Below are positions 1 through 5,384 of a DNA stretch of 5,384 nt, in pieces. The notes under the pieces were generated by a model. It ran no database searches, was not told the DNA's origin, and saw nothing but the letters and a program-made list of their open reading frames with translations. Location: positions 1-5,384 of the forward strand of contig JAKATV010000532.1 in assembly GCA_021818565.1 (NCBI GenBank). Reading direction: 5' to 3'. The translations under genes were made by a program, and so were the position numbers. Each line of letters opens with the position of its first letter. The first letter of the stretch is position 1. The stretch comes from Planctomycetota bacterium (GTDB lineage Bacteria; Planctomycetota; Phycisphaerae; WQYP01).

Positions 1-603
1 CGCAAGTTTCGCCGGGGCGGGTTGCACGATTTTTTCAGTCAATATGGCTGTCAGAGCGTCTGCACCCAGCGGTACGCCGCTTGCCGCCATGCGCGCACGG
101 AGTTTTTCCACCGCACGCCGCACCCGCTTTTTTGCCGCTTCTTCACTGATGTCCAAGTGCATGCCGACCTCGGCAAAGCTGCACCGCTGGTAATAGCGCA
201 GCAGCACCGCAGCCCGATCCGCCTCGCCCAAGGCTGCAAGGTGTTCGTCCAGCAGCGGTAGAAGTTCCTCTTCCGGGTTTGGCACATCCGGTACTGATTC
301 AGGTGCCTTGGCTGCCGCCAACTCATGCCGCCGCCGAGTGTGTTCATCGCGCAGCGCACAACGGCAACAGTAGCGCGCGGTGTTAAACAACCAGCCCGAC
401 ATGTTGACCCCCTGCGGCAAATGCTTCGCTTTTTTTATCAGGACCATGAATACTGTTTGCGTAACATCCTCAGCCAGCGCGGCATCACGCACGGACCGCC
501 GGCACAAGGAATAAACCCAATCCAGATGCTTCCGAACCAATAACGGCAATTCCCCGCCGCCCTTTTGGACCGCAGACACCAGCATCTCGCGCTGATCATT
601 CAT
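1..603 (-). CDS. ECF-type RNA polymerase sigma factor (sigma-70 family), C-terminus cut off by the window edge
   Basis: This is an open frame of 201 codons with no stop; it leaves the window at base 1, so the C-terminus is missing. Such proteins direct core RNA polymerase to a particular promoter set. Sigma region 2 spans about residues 20-90, with the helix AEDVTQTVF (44-52) and the SGWLFNTARY segment (69-78). Region 4 spans about 122-176: LGEADRAAVLLRYY, then a helix-turn-helix with FAEVG and EEAAKKRVRRAVEKLR. After region 4 comes GVPLGADALTAIL and QPAPAKLA. In PVC-type ECF sigmas (from memory) this precedes a further extension, often with a membrane helix. The start is ATG 603-601, with GGAG eight bases upstream; another ATG at 599-597 is out of frame. 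It is transcribed divergently from pyruvate carboxylase. No anti-sigma gene is visible, though one could lie to the left. The family is firm; the target genes are unknown. Confidence 0.92.
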   Translation of the reverse strand, partial: MNDQREMLVSAVQKGGGELPLLVRKHLDWVYSLCRRSVRDAALAEDVTQTVFMVLIKKAKHLPQGVNMSGWLFNTARYCCRCALRDEHTRRRHELAAAKAPESVPDVPNPEEELLPLLDEHLAALGEADRAAVLLRYYQRCSFAEVGMHLDISEEAAKKRVRRAVEKLRARMAASGVPLGADALTAILTEKIVQPAPAKLA

Positions 604-630
604 CAAAGCAACTCCGTTCTTATAGTATTA

Positions 631-655
631 TGTCACGCCGATCCAATTCGGGACA
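631..655. promoter_or_regulatory. Operator-like inverted repeat upstream of the sigma gene
   Basis: On the plus strand the arms are TGTCACG (631-637) and CGGGACA (649-655). They are inverted copies matching at six of seven positions, separated by 11 bases (25 bp overall). The site ends 27 bases before the sigma start codon, where an autoregulatory element would lie. It could equally be a chance repeat or part of an ECF-type promoter. No family of regulator can be named from the sequence. Confidence 0.25.
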
Positions 656-684
656 TTTTTCTCTCCTTTTTTCTCCGCCATCTC

Positions 685-713
685 TTAACGAATCCTCTAA
701 TTTCGGCTATTCT
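685..713 (+). promoter_or_regulatory. Candidate sigma70-type promoter for pyruvate carboxylase
   Basis: The sequence TTAACG (685-690) resembles a -35 box at four of six positions. TATTCT (708-713) resembles a -10 box at four of six. The spacer is exactly 17 bp. Transcription would start near 720 and give a leader of about 100 nt before the ATG at 820. The surrounding stretch (about 656-690) is pyrimidine-rich. The match is modest, so other start sites in the 604-819 gap are possible. Confidence 0.25.
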
Positions 714-737
714 GGCCCAACTGGTAATGGCGGCGTT

Positions 738-763
738 GGGGCAGGGTGTATTTTACCCCCCCC
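738..763 (+). other. G/C-rich hairpin with a C8 run in the presumed pyc leader
   Basis: GGGG (738-741) and GGGT (744-747) can pair with CCCC (760-763) and ACCC (755-758). This leaves a seven-base loop GTATTTT and a small CA/C internal loop. The right arm contains eight consecutive C (756-763). The hairpin lies 56 bases upstream of the pyc start and would be in the mRNA if the promoter at 685-713 is real. It has no U-tract after it, so it is not a classical terminator. It is not recognisable as any known riboswitch. Confidence 0.3.
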
Positions 764-819
764 TCCGCGGTTGCTCCGATAGAATCCGGATGTATTGAGA
801 AGCTCGAGGAACGCTTGAA

Positions 820-3800
820 ATGAAAAAGTTGCTGGTTGCCAATCGTAGTGAAATTGCCATACGTGTGTTGCGTGCCGCGACGGAATTGGGCCTGTCCACC
901 GTCGCCATATATACGTATGAAGATCGCTATTGCCTGCATCGATTTAAGGCTGATGAAAGCTACCAGGTGGGCGGCCCGGATGCGCCGGTGAAAAATTACC
1001 TTAATATTCCCGCCATTATTGATATTGCCAAAGCCCATGAGGTGGATGCCATTCACCCCGGCTACGGCTTTTTATCGGAAAATGCGGAATTCGCCGCCGC
1101 GTGTGAAGCCGCGGGCATTACGTTTGTCGGACCAACGCCGGAAATGCTCCGTGACTTTGGTGATAAAACCGCGGCCCGGCGCATTGCGCAGCTGGCTGGT
1201 GCCCCGGTATTGCCGGGAACCGAACATGGCGTAACCGATCCGGCAAAGATTAAAAAGATGGCGAAAGACATCGGCTTTCCGCTGATTATCAAGGCCAGCT
1301 TCGGTGGCGGCGGCCGGGGCATGCGCGTGGTGCACCAGCCCGGTGAACTAAGCGCGAAATTGGAAGAAGCCCAGCGTGAAGCCGGCGGAGCGTTCGGCAA
1401 ATCCGAAGTGTTTTTGGAACGCTACATCACCAGCGCCAAGCATATTGAGGTGCAGTTGTTGGGCGATGCCCATGGCAATCTGGTGCATTTATTCGAACGC
1501 GATTGCTCGGTGCAACGCCGACATCAGAAAGTGGTGGAACTGGCACCCAGCGTGGGGCTGCCGGAAGATCTGCGGATTAGAATTTGTGAGGCGGCGGTAG
1601 CCATCGGGCGGCAGGTGAATTACCGCAATGCCGGCACGGTGGAATTTCTGGTGGATGTGGACAGCGGTGAATTTTTCTTTATTGAAGTCAATCCGCGTAT
1701 TCAGGTGGAACACACCGTAACGGAAATTATCACCGGTATTGATCTGGTGAAATCACAAATTCGTGTTGCGCAGGGACACAACCTGCATGGGCCGGAAATT
1801 CAAATTCCCACCCAGGATAAAATCGCCCACCGGGGCGTGGCGCTGCAATGCCGGATCACCTCGGAGGATGCCGGCAATCATTTCATTCCCGACTATGGCC
1901 GCATCACCAGTTACCGCTCACCGGCCGGCTTTGGCGTGCGGCTGGACGGTGGAACCGCCTACACCGGCGCGGTTATTACGCCCTACTTTGATTCGCTTTT
2001 GGTCAAGCTCACCTGCTTTGCTCCAACGCTTGAGGAATCTGTGGCCCGCACGCTGCGCGCCTTGTCCGAGTTCCGCGTGCGCGGCGTAAAAACCAATATT
2101 CCCTTTCTGGAAAATCTGGTTCAGCACCCCACGTTCGCCTCCGGTGCCGCCACAACCACGTTTGTCGATAATACACCGGCCCTGTTCCGCTTTTCCGCCC
2201 GGCGCGATCGCGCCACCAAGTTGCTTACCTATTTGGGCGACATCATTGTCAACGGCTCACCGGAGGTTAAGCGCACGCCGGACCTTTCCGTCATGACCGC
2301 GCCACCGACGCTTGTCTATCCGCGGAATCAGCCTTTGCCGCCGGGCATGCGCGATCGCTTTAAGCAAATGGGCGCGGCACATTTTTCCCAATGGCTGACC
2401 CAACAAAAAGCCGTGCTGTTTACCGACACCACCATGCGCGATGCGCATCAGTCGCTGCTGGCCACGCGTATGCGCACCATCGATATGCTTCCGGCGGCCC
2501 AGGCGATGGCCCATCTGCTGCCGAATTTGTTCAGCGTGGAAATGTGGGGCGGAGCCACATTTGACACCGCCATGCGCTTTTTACATGAAGACCCCTGGCA
2601 GCGCTTGGCCGAATTACGCTCGCGTGCGCCCAATTTGCTGCTCCAAATGCTTTTGCGCGCCAGCAATGCCGTCGGATACACCAATTATCCCGACAACGTG
2701 GTGAAATATTTTGTGCGGCAGGCCGCCGCCAACGGCATTGACGTGTTTCGCGTGTTTGATTCGTTGAACTGGACGCGCAATATGCGCGTGGCCATGGACG
2801 CGGTGGTGGAAAGCGGAGCCATCCTGGAGGCGGCGATATGTTATACCGGCGACATACTCAACCCGCGGCGGGAAAAATATTCGCTGAAATATTATATCGC
2901 CATGGCTAAAGAGCTTGAGAAAATGGGCACGCATATCCTGGGCATTAAGGATATGGCGGGACTGTGCCGGCCATTGGCGGCGCAAAAGCTCGTCAAGGCG
3001 CTAAAAAATGAAGTGGGCTTGCCCATTCATTTCCACACCCATGATACGGCCGGTGTGCAGGCCGCCAGTTTGCTGCTGGCGGCGGAAGCGGGCGTGAATA
3101 TTGTTGATGCGGCGATAAGTTCCATGAGCGGCATGACCAGTCAGCCTAATCTGAATTCGCTGGTGGCCGCATTGGCCCACACGCCGCGCGACAGCGGCCT
3201 GGATCAAACCGCATTGGCCCAACTGGCGGATTACTGGGAAGCCGTGCGGCGCTTCTATCAACCTTTTGAAGAGGGGATGCTCGCGGGCACCGCTTCGGTA
3301 TATGAACATGAAATGCCCGGCGGACAATACACCAACTTGCGCGTGCAGGCCAAGAGCGTTGGCCTGGCGGACCGATGGAACGAAATTGCCGCGATGTACC
3401 AGAAGGTAAATCAGATGTTTGGCGATATTGTTAAAGTCACGCCGTCCAGCAAAGTGGTCGGCGATATGGCATTGTTTATGGTCACCAATAATCTGGAACC
3501 TGATGATGTGCTGGATGGCTCCCGGCATATTGATTTTCCGAAAAGTGTTGTGGATATGTTCCGGGGAGATCTGGGGCAACCGCCCGGCGGCTGGCCTAAA
3601 AAGTTGCAGCAAATCATCCTGCGCGGAAAAACGCCCATCACCGCGCGGCCGGGCGCTAAACTGGACCCCGTTGATCTTGAGGCCGCCCGTAAGGAAGTCG
3701 CCCAGAAAATGCACCGTGAAATCAGCGATACAGATTTGGCGAGTTATCTGATGTATCCGGAGGTGTTTACCCAGTTTGAACGCTTCCGCAAGCAGCATGA

Positions 3801-4260
3801 CAACGTCAGTGTGCTGCCCACCCCGGCGTTCTTTTATCCCATGCAGCCTTACGCGGAAGTGCCCATTGAACTTGAGCCGGGAAAAATCATGCTGGTAAAG
3901 TTTCTGACGGTTGGAGATGCTGACCCCGATGGCATGAGAACCGTATTCTTTGAACTTAACGGCCAGCCGCGCGAGGTCAAAGTTGCTGATAAATCATTAA
4001 GCGGGAAAGCCCGCGTGCAAATGCCCAAAGCCGAACGTGACAACCCCGCACATATCGGCGCTCCGATGCCTGGAAAAATTTCCGCGCTGGCTGTGAGTTT
4101 GGGGCAAAGTGTCGGCCGCGGTGATAAATTACTTTCCATTGAAGCCATGAAAATGGAAACCGCGGTCTACAGCCCCCGCGACGGCAAAATCAGCAAGATT
4201 CTGGTACAGCCGGGCATGAACGTGGCGTCCAATGATCTGCTGCTGGAATTTGAGGCCTAA
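820..4260 (+). CDS. pyc: Pyruvate carboxylase, single-chain biotin enzyme
   Basis: The enzyme makes oxaloacetate from pyruvate, bicarbonate and ATP, replenishing the TCA cycle or feeding gluconeogenesis in the cytoplasm. All domains are in one chain of 1146 residues, the usual length. Biotin carboxylase spans about 1-450: N-terminal MKKLLVANRSEIAIRV, glycine-rich ATP-grasp loop FGGGGRGM (161-168), metal and catalytic EVNPRIQVEH (289-298), and Arg374 in GVRLDGG. Carboxyltransferase spans about 530-800: DTTMRDAHQS with metal ligand Asp541, Arg613 in LLRASNAVGY, Lys710 in GIKDMAGL (the lysine normally carbamylated), and HTH His739/His741. TPSSKVVGD follows, with Thr874. The biotin carrier domain is at the C-terminus, with EAMKME and biotinyl Lys1111, 35 residues from the end. 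No key residue is missing. The first ATG has GAGG ten bases upstream and matches the family N-terminus. Biotinylation requires a BirA ligase encoded elsewhere. Confidence 0.98.
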   Translation: MKKLLVANRSEIAIRVLRAATELGLSTVAIYTYEDRYCLHRFKADESYQVGGPDAPVKNYLNIPAIIDIAKAHEVDAIHPGYGFLSENAEFAAACEAAGITFVGPTPEMLRDFGDKTAARRIAQLAGAPVLPGTEHGVTDPAKIKKMAKDIGFPLIIKASFGGGGRGMRVVHQPGELSAKLEEAQREAGGAFGKSEVFLERYITSAKHIEVQLLGDAHGNLVHLFERDCSVQRRHQKVVELAPSVGLPEDLRIRICEAAVAIGRQVNYRNAGTVEFLVDVDSGEFFFIEVNPRIQVEHTVTEIITGIDLVKSQIRVAQGHNLHGPEIQIPTQDKIAHRGVALQCRITSEDAGNHFIPDYGRITSYRSPAGFGVRLDGGTAYTGAVITPYFDSLLVKLTCFAPTLEESVARTLRALSEFRVRGVKTNIPFLENLVQHPTFASGAATTTFVDNTPALFRFSARRDRATKLLTYLGDIIVNGSPEVKRTPDLSVMTAPPTLVYPRNQPLPPGMRDRFKQMGAAHFSQWLTQQKAVLFTDTTMRDAHQSLLATRMRTIDMLPAAQAMAHLLPNLFSVEMWGGATFDTAMRFLHEDPWQRLAELRSRAPNLLLQMLLRASNAVGYTNYPDNVVKYFVRQAAANGIDVFRVFDSLNWTRNMRVAMDAVVESGAILEAAICYTGDILNPRREKYSLKYYIAMAKELEKMGTHILGIKDMAGLCRPLAAQKLVKALKNEVGLPIHFHTHDTAGVQAASLLLAAEAGVNIVDAAISSMSGMTSQPNLNSLVAALAHTPRDSGLDQTALAQLADYWEAVRRFYQPFEEGMLAGTASVYEHEMPGGQYTNLRVQAKSVGLADRWNEIAAMYQKVNQMFGDIVKVTPSSKVVGDMALFMVTNNLEPDDVLDGSRHIDFPKSVVDMFRGDLGQPPGGWPKKLQQIILRGKTPITARPGAKLDPVDLEAARKEVAQKMHREISDTDLASYLMYPEVFTQFERFRKQHDNVSVLPTPAFFYPMQPYAEVPIELEPGKIMLVKFLTVGDADPDGMRTVFFELNGQPREVKVADKSLSGKARVQMPKAERDNPAHIGAPMPGKISALAVSLGQSVGRGDKLLSIEAMKMETAVYSPRDGKISKILVQPGMNVASNDLLLEFEA
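2201..2214. repeat. 14-bp perfect palindrome inside pyc, with a GCGATCGC octamer
   Basis: GGCGCGATCGCGCC is its own reverse complement. It contains the octamer GCGATCGC (2204-2211), which occurs again at 2351-2358. It lies in the part of pyc after the biotin carboxylase domain, encoding Arg-Arg-Asp-Arg-Ala-Thr (residues 461-466). It may simply reflect codon choice for Arg, Asp and Ala. The same octamer is known as HIP1 in cyanobacteria, but two copies do not show an equivalent here. Confidence 0.5.
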
Positions 4261-4265
4261 GCGAC

Positions 4266-4285
4266 GGGGCCTGATTTGCCGCCCC
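4266..4285 (+). terminator. Weak terminator-like hairpin after pyc
   Basis: GGGGC (4266-4270) pairs with GCCCC (4281-4285) around a ten-base loop, five bases after the pyc stop codon. The bases that follow are TTAAAAAG, not a run of T, so intrinsic termination would be weak at best. Partial read-through into rhaM is possible. The rest of the 4261-4399 gap holds no gene and no clear promoter. A short GCAT/ATGC inverted repeat lies at 4363-4375. Confidence 0.3.
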
Positions 4286-4387
4286 TTAAAAAGCCGGCGG
4301 TGCGGCCTGAAAGTGCGGCGCAAATCGGGAAATGAATTGCGCTGTTCCGAGCTGATAAATTTGCATCGCGAATGCCGCTTTGTTGCC

Positions 4388-4394
4388 AGGAGGT
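4388..4394 (+). promoter_or_regulatory. Near-perfect Shine-Dalgarno that sets the rhaM start
   Basis: AGGAGGT ends five bases before the ATG at 4400. This is the strongest ribosome binding site in the window. It decides the start: the open frame extends upstream into the 3' end of pyc (from 4232), but that extension has no family similarity and no such site. Confidence 0.85.
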
Positions 4395-4399
4395 ATACC

Positions 4400-4714
4400 A
4401 TGTTTCGAAAAGCTTTTGTGATGTCCGTGCATCCCGGAATGGAAACGGAATATGAACGGCGGCATAATCCGGTGTGGCAGGAACTTTTAGACACCCTGAA
4501 AAAGCACGGTGCCCGCAATTACAGTATTTTTCTGCACCCGGAAACGCGGCAGCTTTTTGGCTATGTGGAAATTGAAGATGAAACGCTTTGGAATGCCGTG
4601 GCCGATACCGCTATATGTCAAAAATGGTGGAAGCACATGGCCGATGTTATGCCCAGCAATCCGGATTGCAGCCCGATAGCGATACCGCTGCGCGAGGTTT
4701 TTCATCTGGATTAA
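4400..4714 (+). CDS. rhaM: L-rhamnose mutarotase
   Basis: This enzyme interconverts the alpha and beta anomers of L-rhamnose, so that free sugar reaches L-rhamnose isomerase in the form it uses. The product is 104 residues, the same length as E. coli RhaM as I recall it, and co-linear with it throughout. Shared blocks are RKAFVM (3-8), EYERRHNP (17-24), the HGARNYSIFL strand (36-45), VEIEDETLWNAVA (56-68), CQKWWKHMADVMP (73-85) and the C-terminal EVFHL. Active-site Tyr18 and His22 and the Trp76-Trp77 pair are all present. There is no signal peptide; it is a small cytoplasmic dimeric alpha/beta-barrel protein by family. It lies 139 bases after pyc on the same strand and overlaps the end of acpS tail to tail. 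No rhamnose isomerase, kinase, aldolase or transporter is visible, so the gene is an orphan within this window. Confidence 0.95.
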   Translation: MFRKAFVMSVHPGMETEYERRHNPVWQELLDTLKKHGARNYSIFLHPETRQLFGYVEIEDETLWNAVADTAICQKWWKHMADVMPSNPDCSPIAIPLREVFHLD

Positions 4715-5094
4715 AGCCGTTCGGCGATGGCGCTGGCGAAAGCCACATGGGCGGTGTGGGAAATGGATATATGCCAGGCGGTGATGCCGGCCTGTTGGGC
4801 CAGAGCCGCAGTGTGCCCAGTTAGCCGCAGCACGGGTTTACCTTTGGAATCGGGAAGAATTTCCATATCTGTCCAGGCAATGCGTCCGCGAAACCCGGTT
4901 CCCAGGGCTTTAACAATGGCTTCTTTGGCGGCAAAGCGCCCGGCAAAATGGATCGCAAAGTCCCGATTCTCCCGGCAATAATCGCTTTCACCGGCGGTGA
5001 AGCAACGGTGCAAAAAGTGCTCCCCGTGGCGCTCGATCATGGCGTTGATACGCTCAATATCCACGACGTCCACCCCATGTCCAATAATCGCCAT
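4711..5094 (-). CDS. acpS: Holo-[acyl-carrier-protein] synthase
   Basis: AcpS transfers the 4'-phosphopantetheine group from CoA to the conserved serine of apo-ACP, which is needed for fatty acid synthesis. The product is 127 residues, normal for the trimeric AcpS family. N-terminal IIGHGVDVVDIERI (3-16) carries the Mg-binding Asp9. FAGRFAAKEAIVKALG (50-65) carries Glu58 and Lys57, the second signature. The C-terminal HISISHTAHVAFASA (108-122) is the conserved last strand pair. I chose ATG 5094-5092 because MAIIGHGVD matches the family start. An upstream in-frame TTG at 5117-5115 would add seven residues without similarity or a ribosome site. The site before the ATG is weak (GTGAG). A good promoter lies about 57-84 bases upstream. 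The stop shares the bases TTAA with the rhaM stop. Confidence 0.96.
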   Translation of the reverse strand: MAIIGHGVDVVDIERINAMIERHGEHFLHRCFTAGESDYCRENRDFAIHFAGRFAAKEAIVKALGTGFRGRIAWTDMEILPDSKGKPVLRLTGHTAALAQQAGITAWHISISHTAHVAFASAIAERL

Positions 5095-5125
5095 TGCTAA
5101 ACTCACTACTTCCAAGTGCTTTGGG

Positions 5126-5138
5126 AGTCGGTCCGACT
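5126..5138. promoter_or_regulatory. Operator-like palindrome just downstream of the acpS promoter
   Basis: AGTCGG (5126-5131) and CCGACT (5133-5138) are perfect inverted copies around a single T. On the minus strand the site begins about 6 bases after the predicted acpS transcription start (near 5144) and ends 31 bases before the acpS ATG. A protein bound here could block transcription. The one-base centre favours a DNA-binding site over an RNA hairpin. The same half-site recurs at 5363-5382. No regulator can be named. Confidence 0.35.
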
Positions 5139-5150
5139 AATATGCCCGGA

Positions 5151-5178
5151 ATTGTAACCGTCTCCGGCGAAATGTCAC
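5151..5178 (-). promoter_or_regulatory. acpS: Sigma70-type promoter for acpS
   Basis: Read on the minus strand, GTGACA (5178-5173) matches the -35 consensus at five of six positions. TACAAT (5156-5151) matches the -10 consensus at five of six. The spacer is 16 bp. Transcription should begin near 5144, giving a leader of about 50 nt before the ATG at 5094. This is the best-matching housekeeping promoter in the window. Confidence 0.5.
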
Positions 5179-5260
5179 ACCCATAACCGTCCGCTGCGGT
5201 TGTCCGGGCGGGGTCCATATTGTTGTTTAATGTGTGGGATCGCGCCGATGATATCCGGAA

Positions 5261-5384
5261 ATGTCGGCTGCGGCGGGTGCGCTTTTCGCGACGCAGCGGC
5301 ACATAAATGTGCCGGCTAGTGCGATGGAGAGTGTGTTGAGTCAAGGAGATGAAAGTTCTCCTCGAGTCGATGTTCCGACTCGTA
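5261..5384 (+). CDS. Possible start of a rightward gene, cut off by the window edge
   Basis: After an in-frame TGA at 5249-5251 the frame stays open to the right edge, with ATG codons at 5261 and 5324. From 5261 it would encode 41 residues beginning MSAAAGALFATQRH. From 5324 it would begin MESVLSQGDESSPR. The second version looks more like a protein N-terminus. Neither ATG has a convincing ribosome site, and the piece is too short to recognise a family. It would be divergent from acpS. The minus strand is also open across part of this stretch, so coding here is uncertain and no function is proposed. Confidence 0.22.
   Translation, partial: MSAAAGALFATQRHINVPASAMESVLSQGDESSPRVDVPTR
5297..5314. 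repeat. 18-bp palindrome CGGCACAT-AA-ATGTGCCG
   Basis: Two perfect 8-base inverted arms (5297-5304 and 5307-5314) flank AA. As RNA it would form a six-pair stem with loop ATAAAT. As DNA it has the shape of a dimeric regulator site. An adjoining stem, CTGCG (5268-5272) with CGCAG (5292-5296), makes the whole stretch 5268-5314 able to fold. It is the longest inverted repeat in the acpS upstream region. Its role is unknown. Confidence 0.45.
5363..5382. repeat. Hairpin with 7-bp perfect stem at the right edge
   Basis: CGAGTCG (5363-5369) and CGACTCG (5376-5382) are perfect inverted copies around the loop ATGTTC. The half-site GAGTCG...TCCGACT is shared with the palindrome at 5126-5138, with a different centre length. 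There is no T-run visible before the window ends, so a terminator cannot be judged. It lies inside the possible rightward reading frame. Confidence 0.4.

Noticed and set aside
51..359. Minus-strand open frame of 102 codons overlapping the sigma factor in another frame
   Set aside because: The 201-codon frame on the same strand carries clear sigma regions 2 and 4; this one has no similarity to anything I recognise.
3001..3798. Long minus-strand open frame (265 codons) inside pyc
   Set aside because: It is antisense to the conserved carboxyltransferase and tetramerisation parts of pyruvate carboxylase. Its translation shows no recognisable domain, so it is a shadow of codon bias.
4232..4399. 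Upstream extension of rhaM starting inside the pyc 3' end
   Set aside because: The extra 56 residues have no family similarity, and the strong AGGAGGT site points to the ATG at 4400, giving exactly the family length of 104.
4716..4725. GCCG-TT-CGGC inverted repeat as a terminator for rhaM
   Set aside because: The stem is only three or four pairs, there is no T-run, and the bases are codons of the conserved acpS C-terminus.
631..5178. TGTCAC found both at 631-636 and 5173-5178 as a shared ECF promoter motif
   Set aside because: The right copy is explained as the -35 box of the acpS promoter on the minus strand, and the flanks of the two copies do not match, so two occurrences are not evidence of a shared sigma target.
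5054..5344. Minus-strand open frame overlapping the acpS start and promoter
   Set aside because: It begins at a TTG with no ribosome site, is very rich in Arg and His, covers the acpS promoter and overlaps the first codons of acpS. It is unlikely to be a gene.
1..5384. tRNA, rRNA, CRISPR array, insertion sequence or attachment site
   Set aside because: No cloverleaf with a T-arm consensus, no regularly spaced repeats, no transposase or integrase frame and no terminal inverted or target-site repeats were seen.

Overview
The window looks like a piece of a bacterial chromosome of moderate GC content, most plausibly from the Planctomycetota-Verrucomicrobiota (PVC) group or a relative. The best clue is the ECF sigma factor at the left edge. 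Its region 2 (AEDVTQTVF), its region 4 (FAEVG...EEAAKKRV) and the start of a C-terminal tail (GVPL...QPAPAKLA) resemble the large sigma families of Verrucomicrobiota, Planctomycetota and some Acidobacteriota. This assignment is from memory of those families, not from a search.

Layout. At 1-603 (minus) is an ECF sigma factor that runs off the left edge. At 604-819 is a divergent intergenic region with a candidate promoter, a G/C-rich leader hairpin and an operator-like inverted repeat. At 820-4260 (plus) is a complete single-chain pyruvate carboxylase. At 4261-4399 is a short gap with a weak terminator-like hairpin. At 4400-4714 (plus) is rhaM (L-rhamnose mutarotase), behind a near-perfect Shine-Dalgarno. 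At 4711-5094 (minus) is acpS (holo-ACP synthase), convergent with rhaM and sharing the four bases TTAA that hold both stop codons. At 5095-5384 is the acpS upstream region, with a good sigma70-type promoter, three inverted repeats and possibly the start of a rightward gene.

How the genes relate. Pyruvate carboxylase supplies oxaloacetate (anaplerosis or gluconeogenesis). AcpS activates acyl carrier protein for lipid synthesis. RhaM interconverts L-rhamnose anomers and hints at growth on plant or algal rhamnosides, although no other rhamnose gene is visible. They are mostly housekeeping or metabolic genes that happen to be adjacent; I see no single shared pathway. The divergent sigma factor could control pyc or itself, but that is only positional inference.

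I found no convincing new multi-gene system, mobile element, tRNA, rRNA or CRISPR array. The points most worth a second look are the truncated sigma factor's C-terminal tail, the cluster of inverted repeats around the acpS promoter, and the TTAA-overlapping convergent gene pair.
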